The notes below the pieces were generated by a model. The model was not told the DNA's origin. It worked only from the letters and a program-made list of their open reading frames with translations, and did not search any database. Positions 26,799-35,100 of a DNA stretch of 64,000 bases are shown piece after piece. A program made the translations under genes and the position numbers. Where the stretch lies: positions 62,001 through 126,000 of the forward strand of contig NZ_JACXIY010000009.1 of assembly GCF_014705655.1 (NCBI RefSeq), given 5' to 3'. Position 1 is the first letter of the stretch; every line of letters begins with the position of its first letter. The stretch is from Paenibacillus arenilitoris (GTDB lineage Bacteria > Bacillota > Bacilli > Paenibacillales > Paenibacillaceae).

Positions 26799-26834
26799 AA
26801 AGCTGAGAGCCAGGCTCTCAGCTTTCTTTTTTTA
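26799..26834 (+). terminator. Terminator after the S-layer gene
   Basis: AAAGCTGAGAGC / GCTCTCAGCTTT with loop CAG (26799-26825), then C and TTTTTTT. The 12-base perfect stem suits a highly expressed gene. Confidence 0.95.
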
Positions 26835-26985
26835 TACTTAAACACCATGTTCACACACTGTTCATGAAAACAAGCTATAGTAAAAGTATTGGCGAGGATG
26901 TAAAAAATTATTGATTTCGAAACTAATCCAGTCACATTTGCGTCTAATATGTTAAATCTTATGAATACGGAGTGATTGAACAAAC

Positions 26986-29067
26986 ATGACTACAAACTTT
27001 AAAAAAAGAACGGTGCTTTTATCTTTATTCATTGCTGTCTTTGTATTGATGAGCTCAATTCCACTATCCTTTGCTGCATCAGATCCTTCAGTTAACAAAA
27101 AAGTTTACTTGACTAAAGCCTCATATGTGCAGTTAACAGATGCTAATTTGATTCCAAGTACAAAAGGGGCAACTGCAAGTTTCACTTTTACGATTTATAA
27201 TGGGGACAGTTCCTCAATCAATCTGGTCGATTATTGGGCTCGATTAAAATCGAAAGGCGGGACGAGCTACTCTTTAACCCTTTTGGATAAAGATAACAAA
27301 AAAAGTATAAGTCCCAAATCTTCAGTATCATTAACTTATTACAGCGAAGTTAATGCAAGTGTAACACTTGATCAATTGGTTTTATCCTTTATAAAATTTG
27401 ATTTTTCGGTGCCAGGTTATGAAAGGACTGTAGGTCAATTCACATTTCCTGCAGGCTACTCCAACCAAGTAAAGGCTGGTGGCTACAAGGGAGTAAAAGT
27501 TAACAATTCGAATGTTAATGTAAGGATTGACCAAGTTAATGTAACCAAATCAGGTGATGATTATTCGATTAACATGTCTTATGTTGCAAGAAATACCAAT
27601 AAAATAGGAGTTGCGCTTCCTGAATATTCTTATTATATGCAAACGTCAAAAGGACTTTTTCAATTAAAAGTAAAAAATACGGCTGATCAAAATCTAACGC
27701 TTGAACCGACCGTTTTGAATTCCATTCGACTGTATGGAACGATACCAGCAACTGTTCCTACAACTGGTTGGAAATTAATAATTACACAAAAAGCAGGATC
27801 TTCAGAAACGGTTCAAGTTGAATTGCCGGTTGTTATTTTTGAAGTGCCAGTAAAAATAAGTAACACTACTTCATCAAGAAAAACATTTACAGATGAAAAT
27901 GGTACTTATGAAGTTAATCTCCAGTCCGTTCAACGCTTTCCATGGAATAATGACGATAATATCGTAGCAAAGCTTTTGGTAACGAATAAAGAATCGGTAT
28001 ATCTTCCTTTGCCTGAACTAAGCGGTACAATGATTGTTGATGGCAACATCAATCTAACGAGTCAAACCATTAAAAATAACGGGGATATCGGACTTGCACC
28101 AGGTGGATCAACGACAATAACATTTGTAGGCAAGTTGCCTTATGAATATCAGTGGAATAAATTCGAGCTAGAACTGAATGAAACTGTTGGAGAAGACAAA
28201 GTTCAGGTTGCTGAAGTAACAAAGTCTGATGTTACAGCAATCTATTCAGTTTCGTTTAATAATGTTTATACCCAGAAATCGAATGGATCACAAATGAGTG
28301 TGACAGTGACAGATGTAAGAACCTATAGTGGTGATACAAACGAAATTTATGCCGTATTTATGGACGTGACAAATAATCAAACAAGAAGTAACATGCTCCC
28401 ATTGTTTGCAGGTTATTTTAAAACCGAGGATGGTAATTATTACGAAGCGACAGTTGTAAAATCTGCTGAAGCTATTAGTCCAACCAATAAAGATCAGATT
28501 ATTGCATACACTGAGCTACCGCCAAACGTGAGTAACGAGGGGCTTCAATTAATACTTGGAGAAGCTTTCGATGATACAGGATTGGTAAAAGAATCAACCG
28601 CAAAGCCAACAGGATATATTCGTGCCGTTCAATTTGGCTTACCAGTTGAAAATCAAGATACTTTAAGATATGACCAAATCAAAGTAGGTCCTTACCAAGT
28701 GTCACTTAATCACTTTAATGTATTTGCATATGAAGACTCATTAGAAATCGACTTAGGTGGAGTTGTAAACAGAGATTACGGTTACGATGGTTTTAGTCAA
28801 TCTAAGTTATTGTTTGAATTAGAGTATGAGCCATCTAATGAAGTTATTTGGTCCCAAGTTGTGGATATGGAAGGAAAATCGGAAGGAAGCATTCAGTGGC
28901 AAACCGGAGAGAACTATAACTCGATAAGCAAGCCAATGGAACAAAATAAATATTGGAGTAGCTACACATTGAATGTATATGAGACGTTTAATGGGAATAA
29001 GAAAAAATTATTCTCAAAGGATATCAAATTTTCGTCTACAATCAACTGGCTAGACGGAAATCATTAA
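26986..29067 (+). CDS. AT-rich secreted protein of unknown family
   Basis: Protein of 693 residues that I do not recognise. The N-terminus is a clear signal peptide (FKKRTVLLSLFIAVFVLMSS..., cleavage after SFA at about 30). The rest is Asn/Ser/Thr/Lys-rich and looks like four or five beta-sandwich units of about 130 residues with recurring features such as 'GPYQVSLNHF' and 'FEVPVKIS' edges and alternating hydrophobic strands. There is no Cys after the signal, and no SLH, LPXTG or transmembrane tail. The base composition is strikingly AT-rich against both flanks, suggesting transfer or a different expression history. GGAG lies about twelve bases before the ATG. The position right after the S-layer gene suggests a cell-surface role, perhaps S-layer associated; this is inference. 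Confidence 0.8.
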   Translation: MTTNFKKRTVLLSLFIAVFVLMSSIPLSFAASDPSVNKKVYLTKASYVQLTDANLIPSTKGATASFTFTIYNGDSSSINLVDYWARLKSKGGTSYSLTLLDKDNKKSISPKSSVSLTYYSEVNASVTLDQLVLSFIKFDFSVPGYERTVGQFTFPAGYSNQVKAGGYKGVKVNNSNVNVRIDQVNVTKSGDDYSINMSYVARNTNKIGVALPEYSYYMQTSKGLFQLKVKNTADQNLTLEPTVLNSIRLYGTIPATVPTTGWKLIITQKAGSSETVQVELPVVIFEVPVKISNTTSSRKTFTDENGTYEVNLQSVQRFPWNNDDNIVAKLLVTNKESVYLPLPELSGTMIVDGNINLTSQTIKNNGDIGLAPGGSTTITFVGKLPYEYQWNKFELELNETVGEDKVQVAEVTKSDVTAIYSVSFNNVYTQKSNGSQMSVTVTDVRTYSGDTNEIYAVFMDVTNNQTRSNMLPLFAGYFKTEDGNYYEATVVKSAEAISPTNKDQIIAYTELPPNVSNEGLQLILGEAFDDTGLVKESTAKPTGYIRAVQFGLPVENQDTLRYDQIKVGPYQVSLNHFNVFAYEDSLEIDLGGVVNRDYGYDGFSQSKLLFELEYEPSNEVIWSQVVDMEGKSEGSIQWQTGENYNSISKPMEQNKYWSSYTLNVYETFNGNKKKLFSKDIKFSSTINWLDGNH

Positions 29068-29147
29068 AACCCAAAGAAAAACTGGTTTCTCCTTCTAAAA
29101 TCTAGTAGTATCTTTATAGAGATGCGAGATTGAGAGGAGATTGCCAA

Positions 29148-29636
29148 GTGAAAGGGAAACAAAATGCAATACGCGGTTTAGTTGCTGTAGTAGTATTGGG
29201 GGCTGGGGTGTGGGTTGGCGCGAACTTCGTGTCTCCGCTTGAAGCGGAATCGAATGCACTGACCCCCGGCTCCGTCGAAGATCCCGTCGTAACGAAAAGC
29301 TACGTCGACGAGCAGTTGGCCAAGCTTGGCGCGGGTGACGGCACAACAGGTACGGTAGGGGAGGCTTCCCTGGAAGTCGTAGCCGTCCCAGCAGGCAAGA
29401 CGCTGATGGCCGGACAAGGAACGGAAGTAATCGTGCGCGTCGGTAAGGCGATTGCCTACAGCTCGGACGCGAACGGCATCTCGGACTTGACGGCGGGCAG
29501 CGATCTGACGAAGGGCAAAGCCGTGCCGACGAACCATTTGCTGCTGTTCCCGCGCGAGGGACGCGGCATCCTCCCGGACCCGGCTCAGAAGAACGGGCTG
29601 ACCGTTCTGGTTAGAGGCAGCTACACGATCCAGTAA
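29148..29636 (+). CDS. Conserved membrane-anchored extracytoplasmic protein, unknown function
   Basis: Protein of 162 residues with an uncleaved or cleaved N-terminal hydrophobic segment (about 10-27, GLVAVVVLGAGVWVGANFV), a short linker with DPVVTKSYVDEQL, and a compact C-terminal domain (about 75-162) containing GQGTEVIVRVGKA, DLTAGSDL and NHLLLFPREGRG. I recall similar uncharacterised proteins in spore-forming Firmicutes, but no function is known to me. The start is GTG 29148 with AGAGGAG nine bases upstream; TTG 29130 is an alternative without a site. GC content returns to the genome norm here, unlike the gene before it. It lies between the surface-protein genes and a SASP gene. Confidence 0.75.
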   Translation: MKGKQNAIRGLVAVVVLGAGVWVGANFVSPLEAESNALTPGSVEDPVVTKSYVDEQLAKLGAGDGTTGTVGEASLEVVAVPAGKTLMAGQGTEVIVRVGKAIAYSSDANGISDLTAGSDLTKGKAVPTNHLLLFPREGRGILPDPAQKNGLTVLVRGSYTIQ

Positions 29637-29689
29637 GCTGGGCGATGTGCTACATTTTACCCGGACTGACAACAGATTATACGCTTCAA

Positions 29690-29729
29690 ATGTAAGCGAT
29701 CGATGCACACTAACATCGTGTTCTTACAT
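29690..29729 (+). promoter_or_regulatory. Two-part hairpin in the SASP leader
   Basis: ATGTAAG (29690-29696) pairs with CTTACAT (29723-29729), and inside it CGATG (29701-29705) pairs with CATCG (29714-29718), separated by a 4x4 internal loop, with an eight-base terminal loop. It ends six bases before the Shine-Dalgarno ACGGAGGTG. There is no T-run, so it is not a terminator. It may be a protein site or a translational control hairpin. CACACTA (29706-29712), in the loop, resembles a sigma-G -10, but no fitting -35 was found. Confidence 0.45.
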
Positions 29730-29748
29730 TCAACGGAGGTGTCTAATT

Positions 29749-30030
29749 ATGAGTCGTTCGAATAAAGTGGTCGTACCAACCTGCAAAGCGGCTTTGAATC
29801 AAATGAAGTATGAAATCGCGGCCGAATTCGGCTTAATGAACGGCGGATACGCAAATGGTTCGGCGGATACGGAATTCGCCGGTGAACTTGGAGCGGCTGG
29901 TTCCAGCGGCGGAAACAGCGTGCATTGGTCGACGTTGTCGACGCGCCAGGCGGGATCGGTTGGCGGCGAAATTACGAAGCGCCTCGTTTCGCAAGCGGAA
30001 AGCGTGCTGAACGGTTACCAATTGCAGTAA
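29749..30030 (+). CDS. Alpha/beta-type small acid-soluble spore protein with an insertion
   Basis: DNA-binding protein that saturates and protects spore DNA and is degraded by the GPR protease at germination. It has 93 residues, against about 60-75 for most family members. The conserved N-terminal part is VVVPTCKAALNQMKYEIAAEFGL (residues 7-29), with the GPR-site-like YEIAAEF (21-27). The C-terminal DNA-binding part is RQAGSVGGEITKRLVSQAE (66-84). Between them is an extra Gly/Ala/Ser-rich stretch (about 30-62) that holds a second GPR-like motif, TEFAGEL (41-47). ATG 29749 is preceded by GGAGGTG; the frame upstream of it lacks any such site. Expected to be made in the forespore under sigma-G. 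Confidence 0.92.
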   Translation: MSRSNKVVVPTCKAALNQMKYEIAAEFGLMNGGYANGSADTEFAGELGAAGSSGGNSVHWSTLSTRQAGSVGGEITKRLVSQAESVLNGYQLQ

Positions 30031-30046
30031 GAAAACTGGGCGTCCA

Positions 30047-30075
30047 TTGACACAAAGCGACATTTTCGGTATCAT
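30047..30075 (+). promoter_or_regulatory. Strong sigma-A promoter of metK
   Basis: Perfect -35 TTGACA (30047-30052), 17 bases, then TATCAT (30070-30075). Transcription would start near 30082, giving a leader of about 100 bases. Confidence 0.8.
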
Positions 30076-30097
30076 AATGTTTTAGAAGAGTTGTCTA

Positions 30098-30174
30098 ACA
30101 ACCTTTTCCTTCGGGGAAAGGTTCATTTTTTGTGTAGGACATCTGCACTTATAACATAATAAGGTTGTAGGAGG
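30098..30174 (+). promoter_or_regulatory. Attenuator-like metK leader (terminator versus alternative pairing)
   Basis: AACCTTTTCC (30100-30109) pairs with GGGAAAGGTT (30114-30123) around TTCG, then CATTTTTTG: a good intrinsic terminator within the transcript of metK. ACAACCTT (30098-30105), most of the terminator's left arm, is also perfectly complementary to AAGGTTGT (30161-30168), which abuts the Shine-Dalgarno AGGAGG (30169-30174). The two pairings exclude each other. No S-box (SAM-I) sequence is present, and the leader is too short for one. The controlling signal is unknown. Confidence 0.6.
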
Positions 30175-30183
30175 TTGATACGG

Positions 30184-31398
30184 ATGTCGGTAAAAGGACG
30201 CCACTTGTTCACATCGGAATCGGTTACGGAAGGCCATCCCGATAAAATTTGCGACCAAATTTCAGATGCTGTCTTGGATGCATTCCTCGAAGCAGATCCA
30301 TATGCTCGTGTCGCTTGCGAGGTTTCTGTAGCAACGGGTCTTGTATTAGTTATTGGGGAAATTAGCAGCCGCGCGGATTACGTCGATATTTCGGCCATCG
30401 CGCGCCGCAAAATCAAGGAAATCGGCTATACTCGCGCGAAGTACGGCTTCGACTCGTCCACCTGCGCGGTTCTGACGTCGCTTAACGAGCAATCGGCCGA
30501 TATCGCGCAAGGCGTAAACGCCGCGCTTGAAACCCGCGAAGGCAAGGATATGAAGCAGGAGAACGAAGACATCGGGGCAGGCGACCAAGGCTTGATGTTC
30601 GGCTTCGCGACGAACGAGACGCCTGAGCTTATGCCGCTTCCGATCGCCCTGTCGCACCGCATTGCGCGGCGCTTGTCGGAAGTACGCAAGGATGACACGC
30701 TTCCTTACCTCCGTCCGGACGGCAAAACGCAGGTTACGATCGAATACGTGGACGGTAAGCCGGTTCGCGTAGATACGATCGTCGTATCTACGCAGCATGC
30801 CGAAGAAATTACGCTGGAGCAAATCCAGAAGGATATCCTCGAGCAAGTCATTAAGCCGGTCGTTCCTGTGGAGTGGCTGGATGAACAGACAAAATATTTC
30901 ATTAACCCGACGGGCCGTTTCGTTATCGGCGGACCGCAAGGGGATGCCGGTCTTACCGGACGCAAAATCATCGTCGACACGTACGGCGGCTACGCACGCC
31001 ACGGCGGCGGCGCTTTCTCCGGCAAGGATCCGACGAAGGTTGACCGTTCCGCGGCATACGCGGCTCGCTATGTAGCGAAGAACATCGTTGCTGCCGGTCT
31101 TGCCGAGAAATGCGAAATCCAGCTCGCCTACGCGATCGGCGTGGCGAAGCCCGTATCGATTAACGTCGACACGTACGGAACAGGCCGCATTTCGGAAGAG
31201 AAGCTGGTTGAGTTGATCAACAACAATTTCGACCTCCGTCCAGCAGGCATTATCAAAATGCTCGACCTTCGCCGTCCGATCTACGCGCAGACTGCCGCAT
31301 ACGGCCATTTCGGCCGCACAGACGTCGACCTCCCTTGGGAGCGTGTCGACAAAGCGGAGAAGCTGAAAGCGGACGCCGGCGTTCAAAGCGGCGTATAA
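30184..31398 (+). CDS. metK: S-adenosylmethionine synthetase
   Basis: Cytosolic enzyme making S-adenosylmethionine from methionine and ATP. It has 404 residues, a normal length. Landmarks are [15 protein letters not shown] near the N-terminus (methionine and ATP site), [10 protein letters not shown] in the flexible-loop region, the P-loop-like [21 protein letters not shown] near the middle and [19 protein letters not shown] 30184 has AGGAGG nine bases upstream; the in-frame TTG at 30175 is too close to the site. In Bacillus metK is under SAM riboswitch control, whereas here the leader carries a different attenuator-like structure. A terminator follows. Confidence 0.97.
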   Translation: MSVKGRHLFTSESVTEGHPDKICDQISDAVLDAFLEADPYARVACEVSVATGLVLVIGEISSRADYVDISAIARRKIKEIGYTRAKYGFDSSTCAVLTSLNEQSADIAQGVNAALETREGKDMKQENEDIGAGDQGLMFGFATNETPELMPLPIALSHRIARRLSEVRKDDTLPYLRPDGKTQVTIEYVDGKPVRVDTIVVSTQHAEEITLEQIQKDILEQVIKPVVPVEWLDEQTKYFINPTGRFVIGGPQGDAGLTGRKIIVDTYGGYARHGGGAFSGKDPTKVDRSAAYAARYVAKNIVAAGLAEKCEIQLAYAIGVAKPVSINVDTYGTGRISEEKLVELINNNFDLRPAGIIKMLDLRRPIYAQTAAYGHFGRTDVDLPWERVDKAEKLKADAGVQSGV

Positions 31399-31410
31399 TC
31401 GAATCATTCA

Positions 31411-31448
31411 GAGACCCGGTGCTCTTTCGAGTACGGGGTCTTTTTTTT
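31411..31448 (+). terminator. Terminator after metK
   Basis: GAGACCCGGTGCTC / GAGTACGGGGTC around TTTC, with two mismatches, followed by eight T. The stem is long and the T-run perfect. Confidence 0.92.
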
Positions 31449-31560
31449 CGTATTGACATCGTACGGCAAAAACCGATATCGTTAGTTTAAGTAAAAGCAT
31501 AGTCACTGAAGGACGGGATTGCTTTCGAACTGTATTCTCATATACAGGAGGTTCTTATGG

Positions 31561-32034
31561 ATGTCCGAAGCAAAATTGGACTTGCTGCTGCAAAAGTTCG
31601 AAGTGATGGAAGCCAGAATGGTCGAAATGAACGAGAATCTGGGTTCGAGAATAGGGTCGCTCGAGACGAGAATGGAATCGTTCGAAACAAGAATGGGTTC
31701 CATCGAGACGAGAATGGAATCGATAGAAACAAGAATAGGTTCGCTCGAGACGAGAATGGAATCGATCGAAACAAGAATGGGTTCGCTCGAGACGAGAATG
31801 GAGTCGCTGGAATCCGGCCAGAAGGAGCTCAACCTGATCGTTACCGCGATACGCGATCGCCAGGATGAGGCGGACGCAAGGTTTGAGGCTTTGTCTTTCG
31901 ATATTCACCGAATCCTCGGCGAGCTAAGCGAGCTCAAGAAGGGCCAGGAGCGGCAGGATAAAATTTTGGAGGCACTGGCATTGCGCTCTTTGGAACAAGA
32001 GACGGACATACGCGAGCTGAAGCGAATCAAGTAA
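31561..32034 (+). CDS. Heptad-repeat coiled-coil protein, unknown function
   Basis: Predicted cytosolic protein of 157 residues, almost entirely alpha-helical and charged. Residues about 28-88 are nine or so near-identical heptads of the type ETRMGSI / ETRMESL, with I, L or M at the core positions, so a long parallel coiled coil is expected. The ends (SEAKLDLLLQKFEVMEARM and the C-terminal ELKKGQERQDKILEALALRS) are also helical. There is no signal peptide, membrane helix or enzyme motif. ATG 31561 has CAGGAGG nine bases upstream; another ATG three bases earlier is in a different frame. The gene is flanked by terminators on both sides, so it is a single transcription unit. I do not recognise a function. 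Confidence 0.72.
   Translation: MSEAKLDLLLQKFEVMEARMVEMNENLGSRIGSLETRMESFETRMGSIETRMESIETRIGSLETRMESIETRMGSLETRMESLESGQKELNLIVTAIRDRQDEADARFEALSFDIHRILGELSELKKGQERQDKILEALALRSLEQETDIRELKRIK
31640..31815 (+). repeat. In-frame 21-base tandem repeats within the coiled-coil gene
   Basis: About eight copies of a 21-base unit (one heptad, such as TCGCTCGAGACGAGAATGGA plus one base) in slightly diverged pairs of 42 bases. Copy number could vary by slippage or recombination without breaking the frame. Confidence 0.8.
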
Positions 32035-32052
32035 TCGCATCCGATAGATATA

Positions 32053-32096
32053 GAGTATCCGGAGCAGATCAAATCTGCAACGGGTGCTCTTTTTTT
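32053..32096 (+). terminator. Terminator after the coiled-coil gene
   Basis: GAG-TAT-CCG-GA-GCAGAT pairs with ATCTGC-AA-CGG-GTG-CTC around CAA, then TTTTTTT. Several internal loops are present, but the whole stem is long. Confidence 0.85.
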
Positions 32097-32169
32097 CGTT
32101 TACCCTAAATTATTCATTTCCATAAACCGACAAATAAAGTACGACTGTTTTTTTTGAGGAGTGAATGGA

Positions 32170-35100
32170 ATGAATCGTACCGGCAAGCTGTGTTTGTTAT
32201 GCGCCGTTATGCTGATGCTGCAATTAAGCTATGCAGGTTGGGGAACTACCACTCAGCAGGCTGCGGCGGCCTCCGCAGGACCGGTTGTATTAAGCCTGAG
32301 CCCTGCGGACGACCTGGTCAATGTTCCGGTTGCAGCGGATATGAAACTGACCTTCGACGAAAATATTGTAAAAGGCTCCAGCTCTACGTTTATTTCGATT
32401 TACGAATATGCGACAAGCCGATTAGTAGAGAGCTTGAACGTAACCTCATCGCAAGTTTCAATCGACGCTTCGCAGAGGATCGTAACGATTAATCCTACAT
32501 ACGATTTGGCTTTCAATACGGACTATTACGTTTTAATCGATGCAGGCGCGTTTGTTAACGTCTCCAATGGTGCGGGCTACGCCGGGTTAACGAATGCGAG
32601 CAGTTGGAACTTTCGGACGGTTATTGCAACAGACGCGACAAAACCTTGGCATACCGGTTGGTTGCCTGTCGGGAATGCCGTTTCCATTACTTCGCCTATT
32701 ACGGTTACCTTTAGCGAACCCGTGTATGCGGCCAGAGGAAATATACAAGTCAGCTCAGTTGAAGATGTGAGAACGATTTCCGTCACATCCGATGCGGTCA
32801 GAGGAAGCGGTTCGAATGCGATCACCATTCAGCCTCCGGCTGCGCTTCAGCCCAATACGGCCTATACGGTGAATATTCCTGCAGGGGCCATTCAAGACGC
32901 ATCGGGCAATATCTATGATGGAGCAGCCTGGAGCTTTACGACGGCAGCCGCTCCGGTGAATATCGCGACTCTTGTGCCGGCGGATAATGCGACTTCCGTG
33001 TCGACGATTAATCCGGTGCTGAGCATCACCTTCGATAGAGCCGTTCAGGCCCGAACCGGAAAATTCGTTGAAATTAGAAGGGTAAGCAACAATACGACCT
33101 TTGCAAAGTTTAACGCTTTGTCTTCTCAGATTGGCGTGAACGGAAATACGGTTACCATAACGCCGGGATCCAATTTTGAGGCCAATACCGCTTACTACGT
33201 ACTGATTGAGCCGGGGGCTTTCACGCAGCCGGATCCATACGGAGATCAATGGTATCATGGAATCGCCGGAGCTTCCATTTGGAATTTCAGCACGGATCCG
33301 GGCAATGAATCCGATCCTCCTGACATAACGGCCTTCTCGCCTCTGAACAACGGTACTGCAGGAAACGTGAACACGCTGCTGCAAATGACGTTTAACGAAC
33401 CGGTATTTCCTAGCAACGGCAATATTGAAATCCGCAATGCGGCGAACGATACGCTTTTTAAAAGCATCCCGGTCACTTCGGAGCGGGTGACGGGGGGAGG
33501 AACGTATCAAATCACGATCGATGCAAATAAAGCGATCACGGGAGAAGCGGCGAAACCATTCGTTAATGAAACGCAATATTATGTCGTCTTCGGCAGTCGG
33601 GCTATACGGGATGCTGCGGGCAATTTCCATTCGGGCGTTTCCTCGAAAAATGTTTGGACCTTTAAGGTAACGCAGGATACCGTGCGGCCTACGATCAGCT
33701 CCTTAAGCCCGGTCAACCAATCAACAACCGTATCGGAAAATGCGACGTTCGTGGCAACCTTCAGCGAACCGATCAGGAAAGGCAGCGATCCGAATGCGGT
33801 GCGCATTCATCAAACCGGTACGAATGCTCCGGCTCCGATCGTTGCCAATTATTCCGTTGATCCGAACGACAGCAGACGATTATTGATTACGGCCCCATTG
33901 ACGAGGGCGACTTCTTATTATATTTCCATTGCCGCTAACGCAGTAACCGATTTAGCCGGCAACGGGTTTGTCGGGATATTGAACGAATATCAATGGACGT
34001 TCAAAACGGTTGGTTCGGATACGGCATCGCCAACGGTAACAAAGGCGGAGTCATCCGGCTCCAAGATCAAGATTATCTATAACGAGGAGCTGAACGCATG
34101 GCTTCAGCCGTCTCCGGGCAGTTATTACGTATCGGTAAACGGTGCGCCTCGAACGGTTACGGCCGTACGAATAATTGGCGACGCCGTGGAATTAACTTTA
34201 GAGAGCCCTATCGTTAATGGGCAGACCGTTAAGCTTTCCTATACAAAGCCGGATACGGGGCTCGTACAAGATTTGACCGGAAACCAGGCGGCAAGTCTTT
34301 CAAACGTAGATGTTACTGGCGCATTGGATCCGACGAGTCCGGTATTAACAGGCGGTACCGCCGCGGGAAGCTCCGTCACGCTGATCTTCAATAAAGCGCT
34401 GGAGCAGCCGAATAGCTATGCCTACACGCAATTCATAGTCAACGTGGGAGGCACGAACTATGCGGCCACCGCGATATCAAGCAACGGCGCTTCCGTTTAT
34501 TTATCCATCAACGGCAGCATTCAAAGCGGACAGTATGTAAGAGTAACGTATAATCCAGGGCCATATCCGCTGCGCGATACGTTAGGCAATTATGTGAATG
34601 CAATCAGCAACTATAATTTGTATGCTTCTGCTGATGCAAGAGGGCCCGTGCTGCAATCAATTAGCGCCAGCGGTTCCTCGGTTATTTTGAGATATGACGA
34701 GATCATTAATCCGCAGTCGGCGCCATCCGGCTATCAGTACACGGTTTTTGTCGATCAAGTTCTTACTGCCGTCAGTCAAGTCAGCGTATCGGGCGATAGC
34801 GTAATCTTGACCTTGTCATCCACGATAAGTGCAGGGCAGTCAGTCGTTGTTTCCTATATCGCAGCCACGAACAGGGTAACGGACGCACAGGGAAATTCGG
34901 CGCAATCCTTTCAATCCGTGTCTGCCAACGGAAGCGGCTCGGGCTCTTCGAATTCGATGATCGGTTCCATCCTGAAGGGAGCGACCCTGACGCTGACGTT
35001 CAATGAATATTTAAATACGTCATCCATTCCTTCAAGCAGTTTGTTTTTTGTAAAAATTAACGAAGTGGCAAGGATGGTAACGAAGGTTGAGATGGGCAGC

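Noticed and set aside
29653..29659. CATTTTA as a sigma-G -10 for the SASP gene
   Set aside because: No matching -35 was found 16-18 bases upstream, and it would leave a 90-base leader; kept only as a thought.
30076..30183. SAM-I (S-box) riboswitch before metK
   Set aside because: The leader is only about 100 bases and lacks the conserved S-box core; a simple terminator with an alternative pairing is seen instead.
31640..31815. CRISPR-like array
   Set aside because: The 21-base units are contiguous, in frame and code heptads; there are no unique spacers.
31558..31868. Alternative frame starting at ATG 31558
   Set aside because: It is the +1 shadow of the coiled-coil gene, gives an Asn/Arg-rich repeat with no fold, and its start sits three bases from the better placed ATG 31561.
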